A stretch of DNA of 64,000 nucleotides, from positions 310,001 to 374,000 of the forward strand of contig NZ_LWAE01000005.1 in assembly GCF_001623875.1 (NCBI RefSeq). Direction: 5' to 3'. The notes under the pieces are model-generated. The model was given only the letters and a program-made list of their open reading frames with translations, was not told the DNA's origin and did no database searches. Source of the stretch: Clostridium magnum DSM 2767. Lineage in GTDB: Bacteria > Bacillota > Clostridia > Clostridiales > Clostridiaceae. How positions within the stretch are numbered: position 1 is the stretch's first letter; each line of letters begins with the position of its first letter. The translations under genes and the position numbers were made by a program. This document shows positions 33,901-41,842 of this stretch, one piece after another.

Positions 33901-34794
33901 TTGAAAAAATTTATAAGTTTAGTGCTGTTTTTATTAATAACTGCATCAATGGCAAACTTTCAAGTTTATGCTAAGCAAAATTCTAAGGTTGCAAAAGTAA
34001 CTGATAGTCAAACAATTAGAGGAACATGGCTTTGGAATACTAAAAGTATAATTAATGAAGGTGAAGATATAATAAGGTTCTTGAAAGATAATAAATATAA
34101 TGAGTTATATCTTCAAGTAAATACGGATATAAAAAAAGAGGTTTATAATAAATTTATAGAAAATGCATCTAAAAATGGAATAGGAGTATATGCATTAGAT
34201 GGCAATCCTATTTGGATATTTAAAGACAAGCGACAAAGTCTAAATAAGTTTTTTGATTGGGTTAAAAAATACAATGAAAGTTCTTTGCAAAATCAAAAGT
34301 TTATAGGAATTCATTTAGATGTAGAGCCTTACGTGCTACCTGAATGGAGCACAAAGAGAGATATTTTAGTAGGAAATTATCAGGACTATATACTATACTC
34401 CTTAACTGAAGTTAACAAATTGAATTTACCCTTTGCTGTAGACGTTCCTTTTTGGTTTGACGTAGTAAACTGTGGTAAAGAAAACTTAGCAGAATGGGTT
34501 ATTAGTAAAGTGGATGAGATAAATATCATGGCTTACAGAGATAAAGCCTATGGTGAAGGAAATATAATCGATATATGCAAAAGTGAAATGGAACTCTCTA
34601 AAAGATATAATAAAAAGTTGAAAATATCTGTAGAGATTGGGGATACTAAAGAAGGAGACTTCATTACTTTTTATCAAGAAGGTACTAAGTATATGATAAG
34701 TGAATTAGATAAGGTGAATAGCTATTATAAAAGTTTAGGGTATAATTTTGGATTTGCGGTTCACAGCTTGGACTACTTAAGAGCAAAAAAGTAG
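33901..34794 (+). CDS. Secreted TIM-barrel-like protein under c-di-GMP control
   Basis: 297 residues; TTG start with AGGAGGG 8 nt upstream. A signal peptide (MKKFISLVLFLLITASMANF...VYA) is followed by a domain with 'RGTWLWNTKSI', 'YNELYLQVNTDI', 'FIGIHLDVEPYVLPEW' (Asp and Glu placed like catalytic acids of glycoside hydrolases), 'PFAVDVPFWFD', 'VDEINIMAYRDKAYG' and 'KISVEIGDT', a succession of beta strands consistent with a (beta/alpha)8 barrel. No family is certain; a glycoside-hydrolase-like enzyme acting outside the cell, perhaps on matrix or wall polymers, fits the c-di-GMP switch. It is a single gene with a strong terminator at 34805. Confidence 0.88.
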   Translation: MKKFISLVLFLLITASMANFQVYAKQNSKVAKVTDSQTIRGTWLWNTKSIINEGEDIIRFLKDNKYNELYLQVNTDIKKEVYNKFIENASKNGIGVYALDGNPIWIFKDKRQSLNKFFDWVKKYNESSLQNQKFIGIHLDVEPYVLPEWSTKRDILVGNYQDYILYSLTEVNKLNLPFAVDVPFWFDVVNCGKENLAEWVISKVDEINIMAYRDKAYGEGNIIDICKSEMELSKRYNKKLKISVEIGDTKEGDFITFYQEGTKYMISELDKVNSYYKSLGYNFGFAVHSLDYLRAKK

Positions 34795-34804
34795 AAAATA
34801 TTAG

Positions 34805-34858
34805 ATGAGTTGATTAGAGAATATATACATTCTCTAATCAACTCATTCTGTTTTGTTT
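34805..34858. terminator. Strong terminator after the c-di-GMP-controlled gene
   Basis: A perfect 18-bp stem ATGAGTTGATTAGAGAAT (34805-34822) / ATTCTCTAATCAACTCAT (34829-34846) with a 6-nt loop, followed by TCTGTTTTGTTTTT. Confidence 0.88.
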
Positions 34859-34954
34859 TTATAATCAATGGAAAGGAGCAGTTCTAAATAGACATACATT
34901 TCTGCACAAATTCATTTGTTACAAGTATGTAAAGTATGAGATTAAAATCAGTAT

Positions 34955-36172
34955 TCAAGGAATATATAAAAAGTAGGATAATGCTTCTTTGCTTTCAGTG
35001 GCAAAGTCTATGTTTCTCTTGTGGTATGAGTTACCATACTCATCTCCTTGATTGTCGCATATATATCCATAATTAAAGCTATTAGGATCTACCCATTTCA
35101 TAAATATATAAGCATGGCTTGGATCACTGCCATCAATAGAAGTGGTAAAACAAATATCACCAGGTAAAAGCTTAGATAAGTCATAGTCTAAATTCCAACC
35201 ATAGGATTTTAACTTTTGGGTCAAAGTTGAAGTATTACATACGGATTCAGGTAAATCAGAAAGGCCAACTCTTCTCAATGCTTCACTTGAAAAATAAACA
35301 CAATTATTACTAAGATCTCCATTGTGTAATTCTATAGCCCTATTCATCACAGAATCTCTGTTATCTTTGTTCATCATGTAATTATAAAGATTAGTTTGAA
35401 GTTGAGATTGTGTTCTCATGGAGTTAGATATTGACTTAACTGGTTCAAATGCTTTTATATCTAAGCTTAATATCACACTTTTTTCATAACCTTCAACTTT
35501 GCCAGAATAAGTGTACTTACCAGGTATGCTTGTACTTTTTAAAAATTTGTCCCATGAAATTGCAACTAACTTACTTCTGCCATTTGACATACTTGCATTT
35601 ACTTTGTCCGGTAATCTATATTCATCTTCTTGATTTATAGACACATCTATGTCCTCTATAAACCTTATAATTGGGCCTGTTTTAAAAGCTAAGTTAAGGG
35701 GAGTTTCTAATTTTTTATTATGTTTAGATAATAAATCACTTATAACTAGTGCATACTCGCTATCAGGGTTATAGGGCTGATTTGGAGTTACATACATATA
35801 TAAATTGTACTCTTCAAAAGAAACAGTAATAGGTATTTCTTTTTTATCTTTATCTAAAATTTTAACTTTATTTTTAGTAGATTTAGTATCTATAGGCTGA
35901 CTAAATTTTATTGTCCATTTTTTATTTAGAGATACATTATTTATAATATCGGAATTCACTAACTTAGCATCTAGTGACATTTCCTTTGCAACTGTTTGAT
36001 TCTTGTACACATTAGCTTCAATATCTAATAAATTAACTGAGTTATGAGATGTATTAATAGTTTCGTATGATATATCAGCATTATTATTAGAAGCGAAAAC
36101 TAAGCTAAATGGACATAATAAGCTCCAAAACAAAACATTTAAAAATATTAATATTTTTTTATTCATAATCAT
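34955..36172 (-). CDS. Secreted Ig-like protein with C-terminal amidase/peptidase-like domain
   Basis: 405 residues. Signal peptide (about 1-27, ending VFA). A region near 80-165 resembles the SbsA/Big_5 type ('VSLNKKWTIKFSQPIDTKSTKNKVKI...YALVISDLL'). Residues about 172-240 resemble a Big_4-type Ig fold ('YRLPDKVNASMSNG...PGKYTYSGKVEGY'). Residues about 250-405 form an amidase-like domain with 'NNCVYFSSEALRRVGL' (candidate nucleophile Cys) and 'PSHAYIFMKW' (candidate His), as in NlpC/CHAP-like or amidase_6 proteins. Likely cell-wall associated. AAGGTGATG lies upstream of the ATG. Convergent with the c-di-GMP-regulated gene. The catalytic assignment is inference. Confidence 0.82.
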   Translation of the reverse strand: MIMNKKILIFLNVLFWSLLCPFSLVFASNNNADISYETINTSHNSVNLLDIEANVYKNQTVAKEMSLDAKLVNSDIINNVSLNKKWTIKFSQPIDTKSTKNKVKILDKDKKEIPITVSFEEYNLYMYVTPNQPYNPDSEYALVISDLLSKHNKKLETPLNLAFKTGPIIRFIEDIDVSINQEDEYRLPDKVNASMSNGRSKLVAISWDKFLKSTSIPGKYTYSGKVEGYEKSVILSLDIKAFEPVKSISNSMRTQSQLQTNLYNYMMNKDNRDSVMNRAIELHNGDLSNNCVYFSSEALRRVGLSDLPESVCNTSTLTQKLKSYGWNLDYDLSKLLPGDICFTTSIDGSDPSHAYIFMKWVDPNSFNYGYICDNQGDEYGNSYHKRNIDFATESKEALSYFLYIP

Positions 36173-36375
36173 TTGTACATCACCTTAATTATCTAAAATT
36201 CCATATTGTTACCGCGGCAAAAACTGGTACATAACTATTATAATACCACTTATTTTATTAATTTCAAGTTAATGGGATGTGTTTCTTTATAAAATTAATT
36301 TTAAGAAATCGAATTAGATGATTGTTTCATTGCTGATTAATATGTAATATGTTACTATATATAGAAGCTGTAGTT

Positions 36376-36418
36376 AAATATCCATTATGGAATTTGTATA
36401 GTGGATATTTTATATTTA
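36376..36418. terminator. Hairpin between the peptidase-like and EamA genes
   Basis: AAATATCCATTAT pairs with ATAGTGGATATTT (one mismatch) and TTATATTT follows. The surrounding genes are divergent, so this does not terminate either; it may be left from a lost gene or belong to the adjoining mobile RNA-like element. Confidence 0.45.
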
Positions 36419-36419
36419 A

Positions 36420-36544
36420 CCTGACTAACTTGGCGTAAGTCTCCCACTTCTTCAAGTGGTAGTTCAACGCCAAGTAAGCCATGCATTCGCAGCTCTAAAA
36501 TTCAGATTGGGTAAAAGAATCCCCATCTGAATTAAGATCTTGCT
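36420..36544 (-). ncRNA. TTGA-associated structured element related to the ATGA repeats (IS200/IS605-like, no ORF)
   Basis: Read on the minus strand it follows TTGA (36548-36545) and shows AAG-CAAGAT-CTT, a hairpin TTCAGAT.GGG / ACCC.ATCTGAA, the linker GAGCTGCGAATGCATGGCTT, then CTTGGCGT / ACGCCAAG enclosing CCACTT / AAGTGG, and ends GTTAGTCAGG. The order (small 5' hairpin, CAGATGGGG hairpin, unpaired CGAAT-containing linker, nested terminal hairpin, short TAGTCA.GG tail) parallels the ATGA-associated family with different sequence. It looks like another IS200/IS605 end or omega-type RNA. No transposase or nuclease gene adjoins it. Confidence 0.5.
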
Positions 36545-36627
36545 TCAATACATTTTCTAAAACTGATCTATTAATTTTATAGCTAAGTATTAGAAGGGAA
36601 TAATATGATAAAGGAGTTAGTAAAAAG

Positions 36628-37551
36628 ATGAAGAAATATCGAGTTTTTTTGTTGTTAATTATTTGTAATTTATTTTGGGCCGGAAATTATGTCTTTGGAA
36701 AGTATGTCGTGTCCGATATGACACCACTTTGGATTACTTTCTCCCGTTGGCTGATGGCATCTTTTTTATTGATTCCTATAGCATATTTTACTGAAAAGCC
36801 AAAATGGGATCCAATAAGAAAGCAATGGTTTTTATTATTTTTTATGGGTATATCCGGAATTGCCGGTTTCAACTTAGCTCTTTATTCAGCACTTCATTAT
36901 ACTTCGCCAACTAATGCATCATTGATTAGTGCATTAAACCCTGGATTGATAGTGTTAGTTTCTGTTTTCATGCTTCGAGAAAAAGTTTCGCTTATACAAG
37001 TATTAGGATTTATTTTTTCACTATTAGGAGTTTTCCTAGTCCTAACAAGAGGTCATTTAGACCAAATCTTTCAAACAGAGTACAATAGAGGGGATTTAAT
37101 TATGATAATTTCTATTGTGGTATGGACAGTGTATTCAATATTAGGAAAAAGACTTAGAGATATACAACCAATCACAGCTACTGCAGTTTCAGCTTTATTT
37201 GGGACAATCATTATGGCTCCTTTTGCACTCTATGAAGGAATTAATATAGCTAATATTACCCCAATAGCTGTTACAGGAATTTTATACATGATAATTTTCC
37301 CATCAATAGGCTCCTTTATTCTTTGGAATATGGCAATCCAAGAGATTGGAGCCAGCAAGGCTGGTATATTTTTGAATTTTATTCCTATCTTTACTGCAAT
37401 TATAAGTTGGATTCTCGGGGAAAAGGTTACAGCAGCACAAGTTTGTGGAGGAATTTTAGTATTTATAGGTGTATACTTAACAACTGGAATGCTGGAAGCA
37501 AGGTTATCAGAAAGGGCAAGAGCAAGAGAAATAAGGTTAGAAGAGAGATAG
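36628..37551 (+). CDS. EamA-family (DMT) transporter
   Basis: 307 residues with ten hydrophobic segments in two EamA repeats (about 5-140 and 150-290). Repeat 1 contains 'LLLIICNLFWAGNYVFGKYV' and 'YTSPTNASLISALNPGLIVLVS', repeat 2 'IISIVVWTVYSILGKRL' and 'GASKAGIFLNFIPIFTAIISWILGEKVT', the usual signatures. It is probably an exporter or importer of small metabolites such as amino acids or sugars; the substrate cannot be told. AAGGAGTTAG precedes the ATG. A short basic tail (residues about 291-307) is cytoplasmic. It is bracketed by two structured repeat elements, both on the minus strand. Confidence 0.9.
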   Translation: MKKYRVFLLLIICNLFWAGNYVFGKYVVSDMTPLWITFSRWLMASFLLIPIAYFTEKPKWDPIRKQWFLLFFMGISGIAGFNLALYSALHYTSPTNASLISALNPGLIVLVSVFMLREKVSLIQVLGFIFSLLGVFLVLTRGHLDQIFQTEYNRGDLIMIISIVVWTVYSILGKRLRDIQPITATAVSALFGTIIMAPFALYEGINIANITPIAVTGILYMIIFPSIGSFILWNMAIQEIGASKAGIFLNFIPIFTAIISWILGEKVTAAQVCGGILVFIGVYLTTGMLEARLSERARAREIRLEER

Positions 37552-37617
37552 AAATCAAAGTTCTATCTCTAGTACCTATTATTAACTAATTTGACAATTA
37601 AGGAGCTATAATAATTT

Positions 37618-37744
37618 ATCCGATGACTACCCGCTCTAATAGTCACATCTTCTTCAAAGTGTACGTTGCGAGCGGCTAGTCCCTGGATTCGTTCAACTAA
37701 GAATCAGGTGGAGTTTGAACCCCCATCTGATTCAAGTTTACACT
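37618..37744 (-). ncRNA. ATGA-associated structured repeat, copy 3
   Basis: Minus strand; directly after ATGA (37748-37745). The 5' hairpin is AAGT-GTAA-ACTT. The CAGATGGGG / CTCCACCTGATT hairpin, the linker TTAGTTGAACGAATCCAGGG and the end GAGCGGGTAGTCATCGGAT match copy 1. The second stem is degraded (ACGTACACTTTGAAG then GATGTGACTA), and the 'GGGGCGTAGCCGC' segment reads GGGACTAGCCGC, so this copy is probably decaying. Confidence 0.6.
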
Positions 37745-37823
37745 TCATAAGAATTAATGAGAATCCGTTTCTTTATTATTGTAGCTATGACTGCTATAAA
37801 CACAGTGAGATTACTGATATAGT

Positions 37824-38786
37824 TTAAATTGAACAACTAGAGCAACCAGAACAGCTAGCACAACTGGAACATGGAGAACTAACCTTAAGGGAGCCACTGT
37901 CAATATTAAAAACATAATCATCAAAAGAATAGCTGTCATCATTACTATTATTGAAAACAATTTTGTTATCGTAAAACTCTATACTTAAAGGAACAATATC
38001 CATTTTTTTTTCATCTAATAAGCTTTGCCTTAATTGGGGCTTATAAACTTTTATTTGTCCATTTTTATTAATTACTTTTATTTTATTTGTAGAGGTGGTT
38101 AATGATTCAATTTGACCGTCTATAGAAAACTTCACTGAATTGGAATCACCATGAATTCCAATGGGATTAACATCATAAGCCACTATATTACCTATTTTCG
38201 TCTCTATAGTTATTGGTTTATAAGGCTCAAAGGATTTAAGGCTGCCGTTAGGATAGAAAGATAAACCTATTCGAGCAGATACTTTACCAATAGGTGAAAT
38301 TATATGAACGATATCCTTAGGCCAAAAGGTGATACTCTTTAAAGTCTTATCTTCATAGAAATGGACTCCAATAGTTTTTAGATTAAATTTTCCTATAGAA
38401 AGATTAAATTCAATATTTTCTGCTAAAGAGTACTCATCCTCTTCTGACCAATAACCGGTTATTTTGCCATTCAAATTGAATATACGTTTTATACTCTCAT
38501 TTTCATAGAAGGTAATCAATTCTGCAGGCAAGGTACCTAGAGAAGTATTAACATAAGTCTTGTCCTGTAAAGCAATTCTCTTTAAATTGCCATTATCATA
38601 AAAAGAAAGAGAGCTGATAAGCTTACGTCTTTCACTGCTATCATCATACTGAGGTATAAAAATTCCATAGGGAGTCTGTAATTTATTTACACAGCTCAAG
38701 GTGCAATCCCTTATAGTATTATTTTTATAGTAATTTATAGAAGAGATTCCTTCTATAAAGCCATATTTTGTCTTTATTTTTTTCAT
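37824..38786 (-). CDS. Repeat protein with C-terminal CxxC cluster, unknown function
   Basis: 320 residues without signal peptide. At least five short repeats of the type 'xSxxFYxNgxLKsIxx' occur (SLSFYDNGNLKRI, ITFYENESIKRI, GVHFYEDKTLKSI, GLSFYPNGSLKSF, SIEFYDNKIV), separated by beta-rich stretches, as in MORN/YwqK-like beta folds. The last 15 residues, CSSCASCSGCSSCSI, hold five Cys at regular CxxC spacing, suited to metal or iron-sulfur binding or to modification. GGAGGCG lies upstream of the ATG. I do not recognise a named family. No radical-SAM maturase is nearby; the EamA gene upstream on the other strand gives no clue. Confidence 0.8.
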   Translation of the reverse strand: MKKIKTKYGFIEGISSINYYKNNTIRDCTLSCVNKLQTPYGIFIPQYDDSSERRKLISSLSFYDNGNLKRIALQDKTYVNTSLGTLPAELITFYENESIKRIFNLNGKITGYWSEEDEYSLAENIEFNLSIGKFNLKTIGVHFYEDKTLKSITFWPKDIVHIISPIGKVSARIGLSFYPNGSLKSFEPYKPITIETKIGNIVAYDVNPIGIHGDSNSVKFSIDGQIESLTTSTNKIKVINKNGQIKVYKPQLRQSLLDEKKMDIVPLSIEFYDNKIVFNNSNDDSYSFDDYVFNIDSGSLKVSSPCSSCASCSGCSSCSI

Positions 38787-39283
38787 ATTAACGCCTCCTA
38801 AATTAATGTGATGCTTACGTGTCTAATATTTTTAGAACACTGTGTTAACTTCTTATTTGCACTGTCATGGCAGTGATGGTAAAACAATAGATAACAATTA
38901 AATCATAGATTTGATATATTTACTTAATAGATACATATAAAATAATAGTTTTAGATTCTTAGTTAATATATTAAATAAAATTATAAATCTATATTGATAA
39001 ATTATCAATATTAATATAATTATTTTGACAATATGTCAATAAATTGCTTGATGAATTAATTGAATGTTTTGTTGTTTAAAATTATTAATAAAAAATATGA
39101 AAAAATTCATGTAAAAAAAGGATTTTTATAAAATATATAGAATAATATATTACGTAATGACATTTGTTGTTAAATTATACACTAATGTAAAAATTTAAAA
39201 AACGAATCAATTACCTTTAGGGATATTAACTATAGGTTTATTGATAAAAAGAAAAGGTTTTCAGAAATAAGGGGGAATTATTA
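38787..39283. promoter_or_regulatory. 497-nt AT-rich control region between divergent genes
   Basis: No gene is seen. Candidate operators: a perfect TTGACA-ATA-TGTCAA palindrome at 39025-39039 and CACTGTCATGGCAGTG (near 38861-38876, one mismatch pair), the latter close to the promoter of the Cys-tail protein gene. The region should hold the promoter of the sugar-uptake operon starting at 39284, but I cannot fix a -35/-10 pair. Confidence 0.4.
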
Positions 39284-40258
39284 ATGAAAAAAGCAAAAAA
39301 ACTGCTAGGTGTTGTAATGTCACTGTCACTAGTAGTTGGATTATTCATGGGATGTGGAGCTAGTTCTACACAAACTTCATCTCAAGAATCTTCTAAAAGT
39401 GATAAAAAACACAAATTTGGCTACACTTGTATGACAATGAATAATCCGTTTTTCCAAGTTCTTGAAAAATCAATAAGAACAGAGGTTGAAAAAAATGGTG
39501 ATCAGTTAATCACTATGGATCCAGCTATGGATGTTTCAAAACAAATCGATCAAATAAACGATATGATTACACAAGGTGTTGATGCTGTATTCTTAAATCC
39601 TGTTGACTGGGAAGGAATAAGACCTGGTCTTGAAGCTTTGAAAAAAGCTAATATTCCAGTTATCAACTTTGATACAGAAGTTAAAGATATGGATTATGTA
39701 ACAGCATATACTGGTTCTGATAATAAGAATGCTGGTAAAGTATGTGGTGAGGATCTTGTAAAAAGGTTTCCTAATGGCGGTAAAATAGTTATACTTGACT
39801 CTCCTACAATGAATTCTATTAATGATAGAATAGCTGGCTTTAAGGGTGCTATAGAAGGAAAAGGTTTCACTGTAGTTGCAGAACAAGATGCTAAAGGTGA
39901 CCTACAGACTGCTATGAAGTTAACTGATGATATACTTCAAGCTCATTCTGACATAGTAGCAATAATGGGAGGAAATGATCCTACTGCTCTTGGTGCTCTT
40001 GCAGCATGTAAATCTGCTAAGCAAACAAAGGTTTTAATCTATGGTGTTGATGGTTCTCCAGATGCTAAGAAAGAAATTGCAAGTGGTGGACAATTTGTTG
40101 GAACAGGAGCACAATCTCCAAAACAAATTGGTGTTAAATCCGTAGAGCTTGGATACAAAATCCTTAAAAAAGAAAGTGTTGAAAAGAAAGTTCCAGTTGA
40201 GACTTTCCTAATTAATAAAGATAACGTTTCTAAATATGGAACAGATGGATGGCAATAA
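39284..40258 (+). CDS. Sugar ABC transporter substrate-binding lipoprotein
   Basis: 324 residues. An N-terminal signal ends in a lipobox (LFMGC, Cys about 24), followed by an Asn/Ser-rich linker and a type-1 periplasmic-binding fold ('FGYTCMTMNNPFFQVLEKSIRTEVEKNGDQLITMD', 'GVDAVFLNPVDWEGIRPGLEALKKANIPVINFDTEV', 'GVDGSPDAKKEIASGGQFVGTGAQSP'). It resembles ribose/galactose-type binding proteins. It is the first gene of a four-gene uptake operon ending with a D-lyxose isomerase-like gene, so a pentose/hexose such as lyxose, mannose or ribose is the likely ligand. AAGGGGGAA precedes the ATG. A stem-loop follows. Confidence 0.92.
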   Translation: MKKAKKLLGVVMSLSLVVGLFMGCGASSTQTSSQESSKSDKKHKFGYTCMTMNNPFFQVLEKSIRTEVEKNGDQLITMDPAMDVSKQIDQINDMITQGVDAVFLNPVDWEGIRPGLEALKKANIPVINFDTEVKDMDYVTAYTGSDNKNAGKVCGEDLVKRFPNGGKIVILDSPTMNSINDRIAGFKGAIEGKGFTVVAEQDAKGDLQTAMKLTDDILQAHSDIVAIMGGNDPTALGALAACKSAKQTKVLIYGVDGSPDAKKEIASGGQFVGTGAQSPKQIGVKSVELGYKILKKESVEKKVPVETFLINKDNVSKYGTDGWQ

Positions 40259-40270
40259 TTTAATTTAAAA

Positions 40271-40321
40271 TATTAATGTGAGCTTTATTCAGAATTGTAC
40301 TGGATAAGGCTCATATTAATA
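40271..40321 (+). promoter_or_regulatory. Intercistronic stem-loop after the binding-protein gene
   Basis: TATTAATGTGAGC (40271-40283) pairs with GGCTCATATTAATA (40308-40321), and TTATTCAG with CTGGATAA closes the stem. It lacks a long T-run. Such stem-loops between the binding-protein and ATPase genes usually stabilise the upstream mRNA or partly terminate, giving excess binding protein. Confidence 0.65.
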
Positions 40322-40350
40322 AGATAAAAGATGGGAGAAGGTGAAGAACT

Positions 40351-41841
40351 TTGGACAATATTTTACTACAAATGAAAAATGTAAATAAGCAGTTTCCAGG
40401 AGTATATGTGCTTAAGGATGTTAATTTTGAACTTGAGAAAGGCGAGGTTCATGCACTGCTTGGTGAAAATGGTGCAGGAAAATCTACATTGATGAAAGTA
40501 CTAGGTGGTATATATAGTATCGATAAAGGTGAAATCTATATTGATGGACAGAGAGTGGAGGTTAAATCTGTTAAGGATGCTCAAGACCTTGGAATTAGTA
40601 TAATTCATCAGGAGCTTGTATTAGTTCCTTATATGACAGTAGCAGAAAATATTTATTTAGGTAGGGAATTGGTAGGTGCTTCTGGATTAGTTGATAAAAA
40701 AGCTATGATAAGAGAGGCACAGAAACTATTAGATTCCTTTGAATTGAAAATAAAGGCTAGCTCCCTTGTAGTTGGACTTACAGTTGCTCAGCAGCAAATG
40801 GTTGAAATAATTAAAGCTATATCCTTTAATGCTAAAATCCTTGTTATGGATGAACCAACGTCATCATTAACAGATAAGGAAGTTGAGTTTCTTTTTAGTA
40901 CAATTGTAAGCTTAAAAAGAAAGGGAGTTGGAATTGTCTATATATCTCATAGAATGTCTGAGCTTTCTCAGATATCCGACAGAATAACCGTAATGCGGGA
41001 TGGTGAATATATTGGAACGAAAGTTACCAAAAGTACGACTAAGGATGAACTGATTTCTATGATGGTTGGACGTGAACTTACTAATTATTACACAAGAACC
41101 TATAATGAGCCTGGGGAAACTATTCTGGAAGTAAAGAATTTAACAAGAGAAGGAATATTAAAGGATGTAAGTTTCAAAATAAAAAAGGGAGAGATCTTAG
41201 GGATGGCTGGCTTGATGGGCGCTGGACGATCCGAAGTTATGAGAGCTATTTTCGGTCTTGACCCAATTGATTCTGGAGAAATCTTTATTGAGGGCAAAAA
41301 GGTAGATATTAAAGATCCTAATGATGCTATGAGATATGGAATTGCTTTGGTGCCAGAAAACAGAAAAGAAGAAGGATTATTCCTTATTCAAAGTGTTAAA
41401 TTTAATGCTACCTTAAAGGTTCTAGATAAATTTATGAAATTTATCAAAGTAGATAAAAAAGTAGAAAATGACATTGTTAATAAATATGTTAAAGAAATGT
41501 CTATTAAAACACCTTCCACAGAACAGTTAGTTGGAAATCTTAGTGGTGGAAATCAACAGAAGGTTGTTATTGCTAGATGGCTGGCAACTAATCCTAAGGT
41601 TTTAATTCTAGATGAACCTACAAGAGGTGTAGATGTTGCTGCTAAGGCAGAAATATATTTAATAATGAATGAACTAGTTAACTCAGGAGTATCAATTATT
41701 ATGATATCCTCAGAATTGCCTGAGATAATTAATATGAGTGACAGAGTTTTAGTTATGTGTAATGGAAGCATTTCAGGAAACCTTGTTCGAGGAGAACTTA
41801 CGCAGGAAAAAATCATGCATTATGCAACAGGAGGAATGTGA
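40351..41841 (+). CDS. Sugar ABC transporter ATP-binding protein (RbsA/MglA type, two NBDs)
   Basis: 496 residues: two fused ATPase domains. The first has Walker A GENGAGKST, an LTVAQQQ signature and Walker B LVMDEPTSSLTDKEV. The second has a degenerate A-loop-like GLMGAGRSEVMRAI, signature LSGGNQQKV and LILDEPTRGVDVAAKAEIY. This is the layout of ribose/galactose importers. The start is a TTG with AGAAGGTGAAG upstream (GGGAGAAGG about 10 nt before). It lies 92 nt after the binding-protein gene. Confidence 0.94.
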   Translation: MDNILLQMKNVNKQFPGVYVLKDVNFELEKGEVHALLGENGAGKSTLMKVLGGIYSIDKGEIYIDGQRVEVKSVKDAQDLGISIIHQELVLVPYMTVAENIYLGRELVGASGLVDKKAMIREAQKLLDSFELKIKASSLVVGLTVAQQQMVEIIKAISFNAKILVMDEPTSSLTDKEVEFLFSTIVSLKRKGVGIVYISHRMSELSQISDRITVMRDGEYIGTKVTKSTTKDELISMMVGRELTNYYTRTYNEPGETILEVKNLTREGILKDVSFKIKKGEILGMAGLMGAGRSEVMRAIFGLDPIDSGEIFIEGKKVDIKDPNDAMRYGIALVPENRKEEGLFLIQSVKFNATLKVLDKFMKFIKVDKKVENDIVNKYVKEMSIKTPSTEQLVGNLSGGNQQKVVIARWLATNPKVLILDEPTRGVDVAAKAEIYLIMNELVNSGVSIIMISSELPEIINMSDRVLVMCNGSISGNLVRGELTQEKIMHYATGGM

Positions 41842-41842
41842 T

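Noticed and set aside
36205..36232. GTTACCGCGGCAAAAACTGG looked like a T-box antiterminator piece
   Set aside because: Only the ACCGCGG word is there; no specifier loop, stem I or terminator was found, and the downstream gene is not an amino-acid gene.
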